DNA of 64,000 nt from Actinomycetales bacterium (GTDB lineage: Bacteria > Actinomycetota > Actinomycetes > Actinomycetales > Dermatophilaceae): the NCBI GenBank assembly GCA_016710385.1, contig JADJVX010000018.1, positions 620,001 through 684,000 of the forward strand, read 5' to 3'. The notes beneath the pieces are model-generated. The model did no database searches, was not told the DNA's origin, and saw only the letters and a program-made list of their open reading frames with translations. Shown here piece by piece: positions 25,622 through 33,904 of this stretch (positions within the stretch are counted from its first letter, which is position 1; each line of letters begins with the position of its first letter). A program made the position numbers and the translations under genes.

Positions 25622-26778
25622 GACGCGCCTCCCGCGGCCACCGCGGTGCGGATGAGCTCGACCATGGCCAGATCGGCATCGCGCCGACCGACCCTCCCGG
25701 CTGCGGCGGCCATGGCGTCCAGGCGCACTCGGTCTCGAATCAACGGCACGACCGTCGTGTCGATCCAGTCCGGCGTCACGTGGGCGTCAGGCACGAGCAG
25801 GCCCCCACCGGCCGAGACGACATCGGCGGCGTTGACGTGCTGCTCGCCGTTACCGATGGGCAGAGGCACGTAGATCGCAGGCACCCCCGCGGCCGTGAGC
25901 TCGCAGACCGTGTTGGCCCCGGCGCGCGCGACGACGAGATCGGCGACCGCAAGCGCGAGGTCCATCCGGTCGACGTAGCTCACCACCCGATAGGGCACCT
26001 CGGGGTCGATGCCCGAAGTCTCGAACTCCTTGCCAGCGCCGGTGACGTGCAGCACCTGAATCCCCCCGGCCGACAGTGCGCAGGCCCGCGCCGCAAAGGC
26101 CTCATTGAGCCGTTGCGCGCCCAGCGATCCGCCTGTCACGAGCACCGTGGGCAATCCCTCGCGCAGCCCGTATGCCGTGAGCGCCTCCGCGCGCACGGCT
26201 CGGCGGTCCAGCGTGGTGATCTCGCGGCGCAACGGCATACCGAGGCATTGAGCGTGCGGCAGGACGGTGCTCGGGAAGGTCGTCGCGACGTGCCTGGTCA
26301 GGCGGGCGCCGAGCCGGTTGGCGAAGCCGGGCCGGGCATTCTGCTCGTGGACGACGATCGGCACCTTGCGCAGCCGGGCAGCGAGGTAGGCCGGTGACGA
26401 GACGTAGCCGCCGAAGCCGACGACGACCTGGGCCTGGGCGCGGTCGATGGCCGCACCCGCCGCTGACACCGCGGCCTTCAGGTCCGCCGGGAAGCGCAGG
26501 GCAGCGGCGTTGGGCCGACGGGGCATCGGCACCCGTGGGACGAACGCGAGCGGGTAGCCGCGCTGCGGGACCAGCCGGGCTTCCAAGCCGGTTTCGGTTC
26601 CGAGTGCGGTCACGAGCACGCCGGGCTGAGTGCGGACCAGGGCATCGGCAACCGCGAGCAACGGCGAGACATGCCCCGCCGTGCCACCACCGGCGAGCAG
26701 CACCGAGCGCAGCGGCACGGATGGTCCGGCTGGTTCGGGCGAACCGGATGGCGCGGATGCGGGCGGCAGCGAGGTCAT
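25618..26778 (-). CDS. murG: UDP-GlcNAc:undecaprenyl-PP-MurNAc-pentapeptide GlcNAc transferase
   Basis: MurG converts lipid I to lipid II on the inner face of the membrane. The 386-residue GT28 protein has the G-loops LLAGGGTAGHVSPLLAVADA and VVGFGGYVSSPAYLAARL, the acceptor-side HEQNARPGFANRL, and the UDP-GlcNAc site VARAGANTVCELTAAGVP. A 20-residue N-terminal extension rich in Pro/Ser precedes the fold. AAGGA lies ahead of the ATG; the gene begins 19 bases after ftsW. Confidence 0.95.
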   Translation of the reverse strand: MTSLPPASAPSGSPEPAGPSVPLRSVLLAGGGTAGHVSPLLAVADALVRTQPGVLVTALGTETGLEARLVPQRGYPLAFVPRVPMPRRPNAAALRFPADLKAAVSAAGAAIDRAQAQVVVGFGGYVSSPAYLAARLRKVPIVVHEQNARPGFANRLGARLTRHVATTFPSTVLPHAQCLGMPLRREITTLDRRAVRAEALTAYGLREGLPTVLVTGGSLGAQRLNEAFAARACALSAGGIQVLHVTGAGKEFETSGIDPEVPYRVVSYVDRMDLALAVADLVVARAGANTVCELTAAGVPAIYVPLPIGNGEQHVNAADVVSAGGGLLVPDAHVTPDWIDTTVVPLIRDRVRLDAMAAAAGRVGRRDADLAMVELIRTAVAAGGAS

Positions 26779-26797
26779 GACAGGTCCTTGAACAGGT

Positions 26798-28105
26798 CTA
26801 GCGAGCGCGACGGCCCGGCAGGACGGCCAACGAGCGCCTCACCACACCCGGGCGGGCCGACAGGATGGCGTGGGCTCCGGGCTCGTGGCGCGCGAAGGAG
26901 ACCAGCATGCCGGCGGCGAGCATCGAGGAGATGAGGGCCGACCCCCCGGCCGAGACGAACGGCAGCGGGACCCCGATGACCGGCAGCAAGCCGATGACCG
27001 CACCGATGTTGACCATGGCCTGGCCGAGGATCCACGCCATCGCGCCGGCCGTCGCGATCCTCACGAAGTGGTCGTCACTGCGCAGCACGATGCGCAGGCA
27101 GGCGGTGGCGAAGACGAGGAAGAGGCCAAGGACGACGAGGGTGCCGGGCAAGCCGAGTTCCTCGCCGATGATCGCGAAGATGAAATCGTTGTGAGCCTCG
27201 GGGAGCCAGGCCCACTTCTCCTTGCTGGCGCCCAGACCCACCCCCCACCAGCCGCCGTCGGCGAGCGCATAGAGCCCGTGCACCGATTGCCCGCACACCC
27301 CGTTGGGGTCGGTGCAGTCACCGGAGAGCCAGTTGGTGATGCGTCCGATGCGGTTGGCGCTGGTGATGACGAGCCCGGCTACGACGGCCGCTGCGACCGC
27401 CCCGGCGATGACGAACAGCCGCGCCGACACCCCTGCGACGTACAGGACGACTCCGACGACCATGAGCAGGATGAGCGCGGTGCCGAGGTCGTGACCGGCC
27501 AGGACCAGGCCAACGGTGACCGCGACGATCGGGACAAGGTAAGGGACGATCGCGGCCTTGAGGCTGCCCAGGCGGTGGCGACGGTTGGACAGGATGAGCG
27601 CACCCACGAGGACGAGTCCCAGCTTGGTCAATTCTGAGGGCTGCATGCTCAACCCGAAGATCCGCAGCCAGTTGCGGTTGCCGTTGACGACCGCACCGAG
27701 CGGGGAGAACACCGCCGCCTGCAACAACACTGCGCCGATGAGAGCCGGCAACGCCAACCGCTTCCAGGCGGGCACCGGGATGCGAGCGGCGACCACGGCC
27801 CCGATGAGTCCAAGGACGGCGAAGAGCGCCTGGTCGGTGAACACGGCATACGAGGAGCCCTCGGTCTTGAGCGCCGTGACCATGGACGCCGACAACACCA
27901 TGACCAGGCCGATGAGCACCAAGGCTGCGGTCGCACCGATCAGGACGTAGTAGCTGGTCACCGGCGAGTCAACGCGCGCCGACCACGGTGCCCACCGGCG
28001 CTGCAGTGGGTCCAGCCAGGACCGCGCGTCGCGCCGCTGCCCGGCCACCGGGGATGCCCCCGCGGGTCGGGTCGTGGAGGGTCGGCGCTGACTGGTGGTC
28101 GTCAT
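26798..28105 (-). CDS. ftsW: Septal SEDS peptidoglycan polymerase FtsW
   Basis: The 435-residue SEDS glycosyltransferase polymerises lipid II with FtsI at the septum. After a basic, disordered N-terminus of about 45 residues come ten predicted helices. SEDS marks are NGNRNWLRIFGLSMQPSELTK, the loop GVGLGASKEKWAWLPEAHND and GEELGLPG, and PLPFVSAGGSALISSM. The ATG at 28105 overlaps the murD stop (ATGA). The longer frame upstream is a shadow of murD. Confidence 0.95.
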   Translation of the reverse strand: MTTTSQRRPSTTRPAGASPVAGQRRDARSWLDPLQRRWAPWSARVDSPVTSYYVLIGATAALVLIGLVMVLSASMVTALKTEGSSYAVFTDQALFAVLGLIGAVVAARIPVPAWKRLALPALIGAVLLQAAVFSPLGAVVNGNRNWLRIFGLSMQPSELTKLGLVLVGALILSNRRHRLGSLKAAIVPYLVPIVAVTVGLVLAGHDLGTALILLMVVGVVLYVAGVSARLFVIAGAVAAAVVAGLVITSANRIGRITNWLSGDCTDPNGVCGQSVHGLYALADGGWWGVGLGASKEKWAWLPEAHNDFIFAIIGEELGLPGTLVVLGLFLVFATACLRIVLRSDDHFVRIATAGAMAWILGQAMVNIGAVIGLLPVIGVPLPFVSAGGSALISSMLAAGMLVSFARHEPGAHAILSARPGVVRRSLAVLPGRRAR

Positions 28106-29646
28106 GGCCCCGAGGCCCCCGCCAGGCGGCGCACCGCAGCCTCGAAAGCTTGGCCTCGCGCGGCATAGCTGGTGAACATGTCCATCGACGCGGCTGCGGG
28201 CGCGAGCAGCACGACATCGCCGGGAACCGCCAGACCTGCGGCCCCGGCCACGATCTCCTCCATGACGGACTCGGCACCCGCGGCATCCACGCGTCCAGTG
28301 TCGGGGGCTCCGAGGTCGAGAACCGGGACCTGGGGAGCGTGTCGCGCCAGGGCGGCGCTGATCTGTGCCCGATCGGCGCCGATGACGACGACGCCCTTGA
28401 GCCGGGCGGCGAACTTCTCGACAAGGGGATCGACGTCGGCACCCTTGAGCAGCCCTCCGGCGATCCACACGATCGACTCGAAGGACGCCAAGGCGGCCTC
28501 GGCGGCGTGCGGGTTGGTCGCCTTGGAGTCATCGACGTAGAGCACCCCGCCAACGGTGCCGACCTCGGCGATGCGGTGCGGGTCGGGGCGGAAACTGCGC
28601 AACCCGTCACGCACCGACATCGGCCCGACCCCATAGGCTCGCGCCAGCGCTGCTGCTGCCAGCGCATTGGCGACATAGTGCGGTGCGACCGTGCTCGACC
28701 CACCGCGCAGATCCTCGAGGCTGGCCAGCTCCGCCGCCGAGTGCTGGCGTTGCTCGACGAAGGCCCGATCGGCCAGCACGTCCTCGACCAGTCCCACCAT
28801 CGACGGCGCGGGCACCCCGAGGGTGAAACCGATGGCCCGGCAGCCCTCGACGACATCGGCGTCGATGACCAGTTGCTCGGTCAGCGGGTCGGCCACGTTG
28901 TAGATGCAAGCGATCTGGGTGCGGTGGTAAACCCGACCCTTGGCCTGCAGATACGCCTCGAAGGACCCGTGCCAGTCGATGTGATCGGCGGCGACATTGA
29001 GGCAGGCCGAGGCGACCGGCGAGACCGAGCGTTGCCAGTGCAGTTGGAAGCTGGACAGCTCGACGGCCAGCACGTCGAAAGGCTCGGGATGCAGCACCGC
29101 CTCCAACAGCGGCGTGCCGACGTTGCCGGCGCTGATCGCCCGCAATCCACTGGCCCGCAGGATCGAGGCAAGCATGTTGACGGTCGTGGTCTTGCCGTTG
29201 GTGCCGGTGACGGTGAGCCACGGGGCGGCCCCGGTTGCGGCGCGCATCCGCCAGGCGAGCTCGACCTCGCCCCACACCGGTATGCCGTGCGCAGCGGCAT
29301 CCAGCAGCACCGGGTGATCCGGCCGCCACCCCGGAGAGGTCACCACGAGGTCGAACGCCGGCGAGGAGCCGGACCCGCCCTCGCGGGGCACGGTGTGGGT
29401 GTGCTGCTCGCCGAGGCGGATCTGAGCGCCGAGGATCGACAGGATCTGAGCGCGCTCGTCGACGGGGCGTGAGGTGCCCGGCGCCGAACCATCGAGGATG
29501 GTCACCTGGGCGCCGCGTTCCAGCAGCGCGTCGGCAGCGGCAAAGCCGCTGATCCCCAAGCCCGTCACGAGGACCCGAAGCCCGGACCAGTCGGCGTCGC
29601 GGTGAGTGAGGCCCGGCCGCGGCTCGTAGGGGTCCAGCTCGATCAT
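28102..29646 (-). CDS. murD: UDP-MurNAc-L-Ala--D-Glu ligase
   Basis: MurD adds D-Glu to UDP-MurNAc-L-Ala. The 514-residue protein has the N-terminal loop RVLVTGLGISGFAAADALLE, the ATP site VTGTNGKTTTVNMLASI near residue 150, and the C-terminal KATNPHAAEAAL motif with carboxylate-binding SKATN. The middle domain includes AADHIDWHGSFEAYLQAKGR. ATG 29646 overlaps the mraY stop. A stretch of about 20 residues (THTVPREGGSGSSPAFDLVV) before strand 4 is longer than in E. coli MurD. Confidence 0.95.
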   Translation of the reverse strand: MIELDPYEPRPGLTHRDADWSGLRVLVTGLGISGFAAADALLERGAQVTILDGSAPGTSRPVDERAQILSILGAQIRLGEQHTHTVPREGGSGSSPAFDLVVTSPGWRPDHPVLLDAAAHGIPVWGEVELAWRMRAATGAAPWLTVTGTNGKTTTVNMLASILRASGLRAISAGNVGTPLLEAVLHPEPFDVLAVELSSFQLHWQRSVSPVASACLNVAADHIDWHGSFEAYLQAKGRVYHRTQIACIYNVADPLTEQLVIDADVVEGCRAIGFTLGVPAPSMVGLVEDVLADRAFVEQRQHSAAELASLEDLRGGSSTVAPHYVANALAAAALARAYGVGPMSVRDGLRSFRPDPHRIAEVGTVGGVLYVDDSKATNPHAAEAALASFESIVWIAGGLLKGADVDPLVEKFAARLKGVVVIGADRAQISAALARHAPQVPVLDLGAPDTGRVDAAGAESVMEEIVAGAAGLAVPGDVVLLAPAAASMDMFTSYAARGQAFEAAVRRLAGASGP

Positions 29647-30725
29647 GTCGCTCCCACCACCCATTCGGCATAGAAGATCCCGAGCCCGAGGGCGACGAAC
29701 AGGCCGGCGATGATCCAGAAGCGGATGACCACGGTGATCTGCTCCCACCCGAGCATCTCGAAGTGGTGGTGCAGCGGCGCCATCCGGAAGAACCGTTTAC
29801 GAGTGGTCTTGAAGACCCCCACCTGAATCATCACCGACAGGGTCTCGATGACGAACAGGCCGGCGAGGATCACCGAGAGAAACTCGGTGCGCGAGCAGAT
29901 CGCGAGGCCGGCGATGGCCCCGCCGAGCCCCAGCGAGCCGGTGTCGCCCATGAAGATCTTGGCCGGCGAGGCGTTCCACCAGAGAAACCCGAAGCACGCG
30001 CCCATAGCGGCAGCGGCGACAATCGCCAGGTCGATGGAGTCGCGCACCTCGTAGCACTTGGCGCCCGGGTTGGTCTGACAGTTCTGGTTGAAGGTCCAGA
30101 TCCCGATGAGGACGTAGGCACCGAAAATCATTGTCGAGGCGCCGGTCGCCAGGCCGTCGAGGCCGTCGGTGAGATTGGCCCCGTTGGACATTGCGGTGAT
30201 GATGAAGTTGGCCCACAGCACGAAGAGGATGACCCCGACGATCGGCCCGAAGAACGCCAGGTCGAAGCGGGTGTCGCGCACGAACGAGATGGCCGTCGAG
30301 GCTGGCGTCCGGAACATCTGGTTGGGGAACTGGAGCACGAGCACGGAGAAGATCACCCCGACCAGGCCCTGACCGACGAGCTTCTGGGCGCTGCGCAAGC
30401 CCAGGCTGCGCTGCCGCGAGATCTTGATGAAATCGTCGAGGAAGCCGACGAAGCCGAGCCCGGTCATCAGGAAGAGGACCAACAGCCCCGAGGCCGAGGG
30501 CCCGGTCCAGGTGAACAGGTGCGAGAGCGCGTATGCCGTGAGCGTCGCCCCTACGATGACCGCGCCACCCATCGTCGGCGTGCCCCGCTTGATGTGATGC
30601 GAGGTGGGGCCGTCGTCGCGGACGAACTGGCCGTACTGCCGCGCCACGAGGAAGCGGATGAACACCGGGGTGCCGAGCAGGGTGAGCACGAGCGAGGCTG
30701 CAGCGGCGACGAGCACGCCTTTCAT
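29643..30725 (-). CDS. mraY: Phospho-MurNAc-pentapeptide transferase
   Basis: MraY attaches phospho-MurNAc-pentapeptide to undecaprenyl phosphate, making lipid I. The 360-residue protein has ten membrane helices and all signature loops: HHIKRGTPTMGG, FLDDFIKISRQRSLGL, SNGANLTDGLDGLATG with the Mg-binding Asp residues, NASPAKIFMGDTGSLGLGG, and the triple His in MAPLHHHFEMLGW. ATG 30725 overlaps the murF stop; the longer frame upstream is not conserved. Confidence 0.96.
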   Translation of the reverse strand: MKGVLVAAAASLVLTLLGTPVFIRFLVARQYGQFVRDDGPTSHHIKRGTPTMGGAVIVGATLTAYALSHLFTWTGPSASGLLVLFLMTGLGFVGFLDDFIKISRQRSLGLRSAQKLVGQGLVGVIFSVLVLQFPNQMFRTPASTAISFVRDTRFDLAFFGPIVGVILFVLWANFIITAMSNGANLTDGLDGLATGASTMIFGAYVLIGIWTFNQNCQTNPGAKCYEVRDSIDLAIVAAAAMGACFGFLWWNASPAKIFMGDTGSLGLGGAIAGLAICSRTEFLSVILAGLFVIETLSVMIQVGVFKTTRKRFFRMAPLHHHFEMLGWEQITVVIRFWIIAGLFVALGLGIFYAEWVVGAT

Positions 30726-32275
30726 GCCTTCACGTCCCTCCCCGCCAGCCGGTCTCCGAGCCACCGTAGTCCCGCCGCGTTGCTGGACTTGAGCAACACG
30801 ACGTCACCGGGGCGACAATCCGCGCTGATGAGCGCGTATGCCGTGTCCGTGTCGGGCACCTCGTGCACCTCGGGTCGGCTCGGGTGGGCAGTCCCCTGCC
30901 CAGCTCCCGCCGCTGTTGTGCCGGCCCCGGCTCCGGCCTCGACCGCGGCACTGGCGGCACCAGCGCCGACGGCAGCGCCAGCGCCAGCGCCCGCACCGGT
31001 AGACCGGGCACTGCGGGCTAAGGCCCGGGCGCCGGCTCCCGCACCGACGGCAACGACGACGTCGACGCAGTGGGCCGCCATCTCGCCGACTCGAGCATGG
31101 GCTACCTGGGAATCCTCGCCCAGCTCGAACATCTCCCCCAACACGGCCCAGGTGCGGCGCCGCCCGGCCGGCCCACCCCCGGCCATGACAGCCAGGGCTT
31201 GCAGGGCCGCCCGCATCGAGTCTGGATTGGCGTTGTAGGCGTCATTGACAATGCGTACGCCGTCGGGACGGTCGGTGACCTCCATGCGCCAGCGGCTCAG
31301 CGGCTGGCACCGACCGAGCGCTGCCACGGCGCGCTGCAACGGCATACCGGCTGCCATGGCCACCGCGAGCACTGCGAGCGCGTTGCCGACGTGGTGGCGG
31401 CCGTGCAGAGCCAACGCGACATCGGCGGCGCCCTCGGGTGTCTCGACCCGGAAGCTCGGCCGACCGGATTCGTCCAACCGGACATCGACCGCGCGCACGT
31501 GGGCAGCCGCACTCTCCCCCACCAACACCACGCGCGCCCCGGTGCGGTCCGCCATGGCCGCCACCGCAGGGTCGTCGGCATTGAGGATGGCGACGCCATC
31601 GCGGGGCAGCGCCTCGACGAGTTCACCCTTGGCCTGGACGATGGCCGCCTGGCTACCGAACTCACCGATGTGGGCGGTGCCGACATTGAGGACGACCCCG
31701 ATCCGCGGCGGCGCGATCCGGGTGAGGTAGGCGATGTGACCGATCCCCCGCGCGCCCATCTCGGCGACGAGCACCCGGGTGTCGGGCGTGATCCGACAGA
31801 CGGTGAGCGGGACCCCGACCTCGCCGTTGAGGGAGTTTTCCGGTGCCACTGTCGGTCCGATCTCGGTGAGCACCTGGGCCAGCAGGTCCTTGGTGCTCGT
31901 CTTACCGGATGACCCGGTCACCGCGACGACGAGCAGCCCGTTGGGCCCGTGCTGCGCCCGGTCGACGACCGCGCGAGCAAGGCGACCGAAGGCCACCTGC
32001 ACGTCGTCAACGACAACGCAGGGCACCTCGGACACGGCCCGGCTGGTCAGCGCCGCCACCGCACCCGCATCGGCCGCGTCACCGACGAATCGATGCCCAT
32101 CGGCGTGCTCGCCCACCCGAGCGACGTAGAGCCCTCGCGGGCCAGCCAGGCGGGAATCGGTGACGACGGGTCCATCGATGATGATGTCGGCCGACCTTGC
32201 GGCATCGGCCGGGTGCGATGGCACCAGCCGACCTTCGGTCACCGTGGCAATATCGGCCAGCGACATGGGCATCAT
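30722..32275 (-). CDS. murF: UDP-MurNAc-tripeptide--D-Ala-D-Ala ligase with low-complexity insertion
   Basis: MurF adds D-Ala-D-Ala to the tripeptide precursor. The 517-residue protein has the ATP loop VTGSSGKTSTKDLLAQVL near residue 120, ENSLNGEVGVPLT, EMGARGIGHI and the C-terminal DAYNANPDSMRAAL. In the C-terminal domain, residues about 407-468 are an insertion of almost pure Ala/Gly (GAGAGAAVGAGAASAAVEAG) between the ligase strand VDVVVAVG and the closing HEVPDTDTAYALI helix. This is not part of the known fold and probably forms a surface loop. ATG 32275 overlaps the murE stop; a second ATG follows directly at 32272. Confidence 0.94.
   Translation of the reverse strand: MMPMSLADIATVTEGRLVPSHPADAARSADIIIDGPVVTDSRLAGPRGLYVARVGEHADGHRFVGDAADAGAVAALTSRAVSEVPCVVVDDVQVAFGRLARAVVDRAQHGPNGLLVVAVTGSSGKTSTKDLLAQVLTEIGPTVAPENSLNGEVGVPLTVCRITPDTRVLVAEMGARGIGHIAYLTRIAPPRIGVVLNVGTAHIGEFGSQAAIVQAKGELVEALPRDGVAILNADDPAVAAMADRTGARVVLVGESAAAHVRAVDVRLDESGRPSFRVETPEGAADVALALHGRHHVGNALAVLAVAMAAGMPLQRAVAALGRCQPLSRWRMEVTDRPDGVRIVNDAYNANPDSMRAALQALAVMAGGGPAGRRRTWAVLGEMFELGEDSQVAHARVGEMAAHCVDVVVAVGAGAGARALARSARSTGAGAGAGAAVGAGAASAAVEAGAGAGTTAAGAGQGTAHPSRPEVHEVPDTDTAYALISADCRPGDVVLLKSSNAAGLRWLGDRLAGRDVKA
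30885..31060. repeat. GC-rich low-complexity tract in murF
   Basis: Imperfect GCN/GGN triplets (units like GGCGCCAGCGCC and GCACCGGTA) encode the Ala/Gly insertion in MurF. It is compatible with expansion by replication slippage. Confidence 0.65.
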
Positions 32276-33891
32276 GACGGTGCTCCTGCCACGTCAGTGG
32301 CTGGTGACGATCCCGGCGCCTCCGACGTCGTTGTCGTCGGCCGGTAGGCGGTGCCGTGCAAGGCCGCCACAATGGCGGCCCGATCGTCGAAGGGGTGCAC
32401 GACTCCTGCGATCTCTTGACCGCGCTCGTGCCCCTTGCCGAGCACGACGACGGTGACCTCCTGCGGCTGGGGTTCGGCCCGGGCCAACCGGATCGCGGTG
32501 GCGATGTCGGCTGCCCGGCCCGACCCAGAATCGCCGCACCGGTCGGGGGCAACGCTGCGCACCCCAGCCGCCACCGCCGCACGGATCGCCGCCGGGTCCT
32601 CGGAGCGGGGGTTGTCGTCGGTGATGACCACGAGGTCAGCATGGCGCGCAGCAGCGGCCCCCATGGCCATCCGCTTGCCGGCGTCCCGATCGCCACCGGC
32701 CCCCAGGACTGCGATGAGCCGTCCAGGAGTCGTCGGGCGTAGCGCAGCCAGTGCTGCTGCCACCGCTTCAGGGGTGTGCGCGAAGTCCACGACGCACCGT
32801 GGATCACCCGGGGCACCGCTGACGAGCTCCATCCGACCAGGGACCTGTGGTGGCGGACCCATCGCGGTCGCAACATCGGCGACGGCATACCCACTCTCCA
32901 CGAGCGTCACCGCGGCCATCGCCGTGTTGACGACGTTGAAGGTGCCCGGCAGGTGGCTGCGTAACTGCAGCGAGCCGGCCGGGCCGGAGAGCTCGAAGGC
33001 GCCGGGATCGGTGTCCGACGCAGCGATCCGCCAGTCGCACGGGCTGACGGAGCCGACGGTGACGACCGGCACGGCACTGCGCTGCACCAACGCCCGGCCC
33101 CAGGCATCCTCGACGCACACGACCCCGCGCCGCGACCGTTCGGGGGTGAAGAGCGCAGCCTTGGCCGCGAAGTAGTCGTCCATGTCTGCGTGATAGTCGA
33201 GGTGATCCTGGGAGAGGTTGGTGAACAACGCGATGTCGTAGACCACCCCGTCAACGCGGTGCTGCGCGAGGGCGTGGCTGGACACCTCCATGACGACCGC
33301 TTCGGTGCCGCGTTGCGCCATCACGGCGAGAATCGCATGCAGGTTGGGGGCTTCTGGGGTGGTCCGGCTGGATTCCAGCCGCTCACTGCCGATCCGGGTC
33401 TCGACGGTGCCGATGAGGCCAGTGCTTACGCCCAGCGCGCGCAAGGCGGACTCGATCAGGTATGCCGTCGTCGTCTTGCCATTGGTGCCCGTCACGCCAT
33501 ACATCCGCAGCCTCTGTGCGGCCTGACCGTAGACAAGCGCAGCCACCTCCCCCAGCACCGCCCGTGGCGTGGGGACGACGAGCACAGGCCCTGGGGGCCG
33601 GCCCGATTGCCTGGCTGCGGTCGCGATGAGCTGCGCCCCGGCAGGATCGGTGAGCACAGCGACCGCACCGGCAGCAACGGCGTCCGACGCGAACCGGCCG
33701 CCGTGGGCGCGGGCGCCCGGCAGGGCGGCATACAGGTCCCCTGGGAGCACCGCGCGAGAGTCGAGGCTGACCCCGGAGACGTTGGGTGCGGGGTCCGATT
33801 CGGACCTGGCGGCGGCCTCGTCGGCGCCGACACGTCGAGCCAAGACCGTGAGCGGCACCGGGTCCAGACCCACCGGGCGGGGAAATCGCAC
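32272..33891 (-). CDS. murE: UDP-MurNAc-L-Ala-D-Glu--meso-diaminopimelate ligase
   Basis: MurE adds the third residue of the stem peptide. The 539-residue protein has the ATP site VTGTNGKTTTAYLIESAL near residue 140, SRTTPEAPNLHA, EVSSHALAQHRVDG and the specificity motif DDNPRSEDP. DNPR marks meso-DAP ligases (lysine-adding enzymes differ here), so the wall is probably meso-DAP type. The GTG at 33891 has no Shine-Dalgarno; TAGCCT, which overlaps the ftsI stop, is 7 bases upstream and suggests an internal leaderless promoter. Confidence 0.95.
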   Translation of the reverse strand: MRFPRPVGLDPVPLTVLARRVGADEAAARSESDPAPNVSGVSLDSRAVLPGDLYAALPGARAHGGRFASDAVAAGAVAVLTDPAGAQLIATAARQSGRPPGPVLVVPTPRAVLGEVAALVYGQAAQRLRMYGVTGTNGKTTTAYLIESALRALGVSTGLIGTVETRIGSERLESSRTTPEAPNLHAILAVMAQRGTEAVVMEVSSHALAQHRVDGVVYDIALFTNLSQDHLDYHADMDDYFAAKAALFTPERSRRGVVCVEDAWGRALVQRSAVPVVTVGSVSPCDWRIAASDTDPGAFELSGPAGSLQLRSHLPGTFNVVNTAMAAVTLVESGYAVADVATAMGPPPQVPGRMELVSGAPGDPRCVVDFAHTPEAVAAALAALRPTTPGRLIAVLGAGGDRDAGKRMAMGAAAARHADLVVITDDNPRSEDPAAIRAAVAAGVRSVAPDRCGDSGSGRAADIATAIRLARAEPQPQEVTVVVLGKGHERGQEIAGVVHPFDDRAAIVAALHGTAYRPTTTTSEAPGSSPATDVAGAPS

Positions 33892-33898
33892 GAGAGGA

Positions 33899-33904
33899 AG
33901 GCTA
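33899..33904 (-). promoter_or_regulatory. Candidate -10 element for leaderless murE transcript
   Basis: TAGCCT on the minus strand overlaps the ftsI TAG stop and lies 7 bases before the murE GTG. The bases between are pyrimidine-rich (TCCTCTC), the reverse of a Shine-Dalgarno, so ribosome recruitment by a leader is unlikely. Confidence 0.4.
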
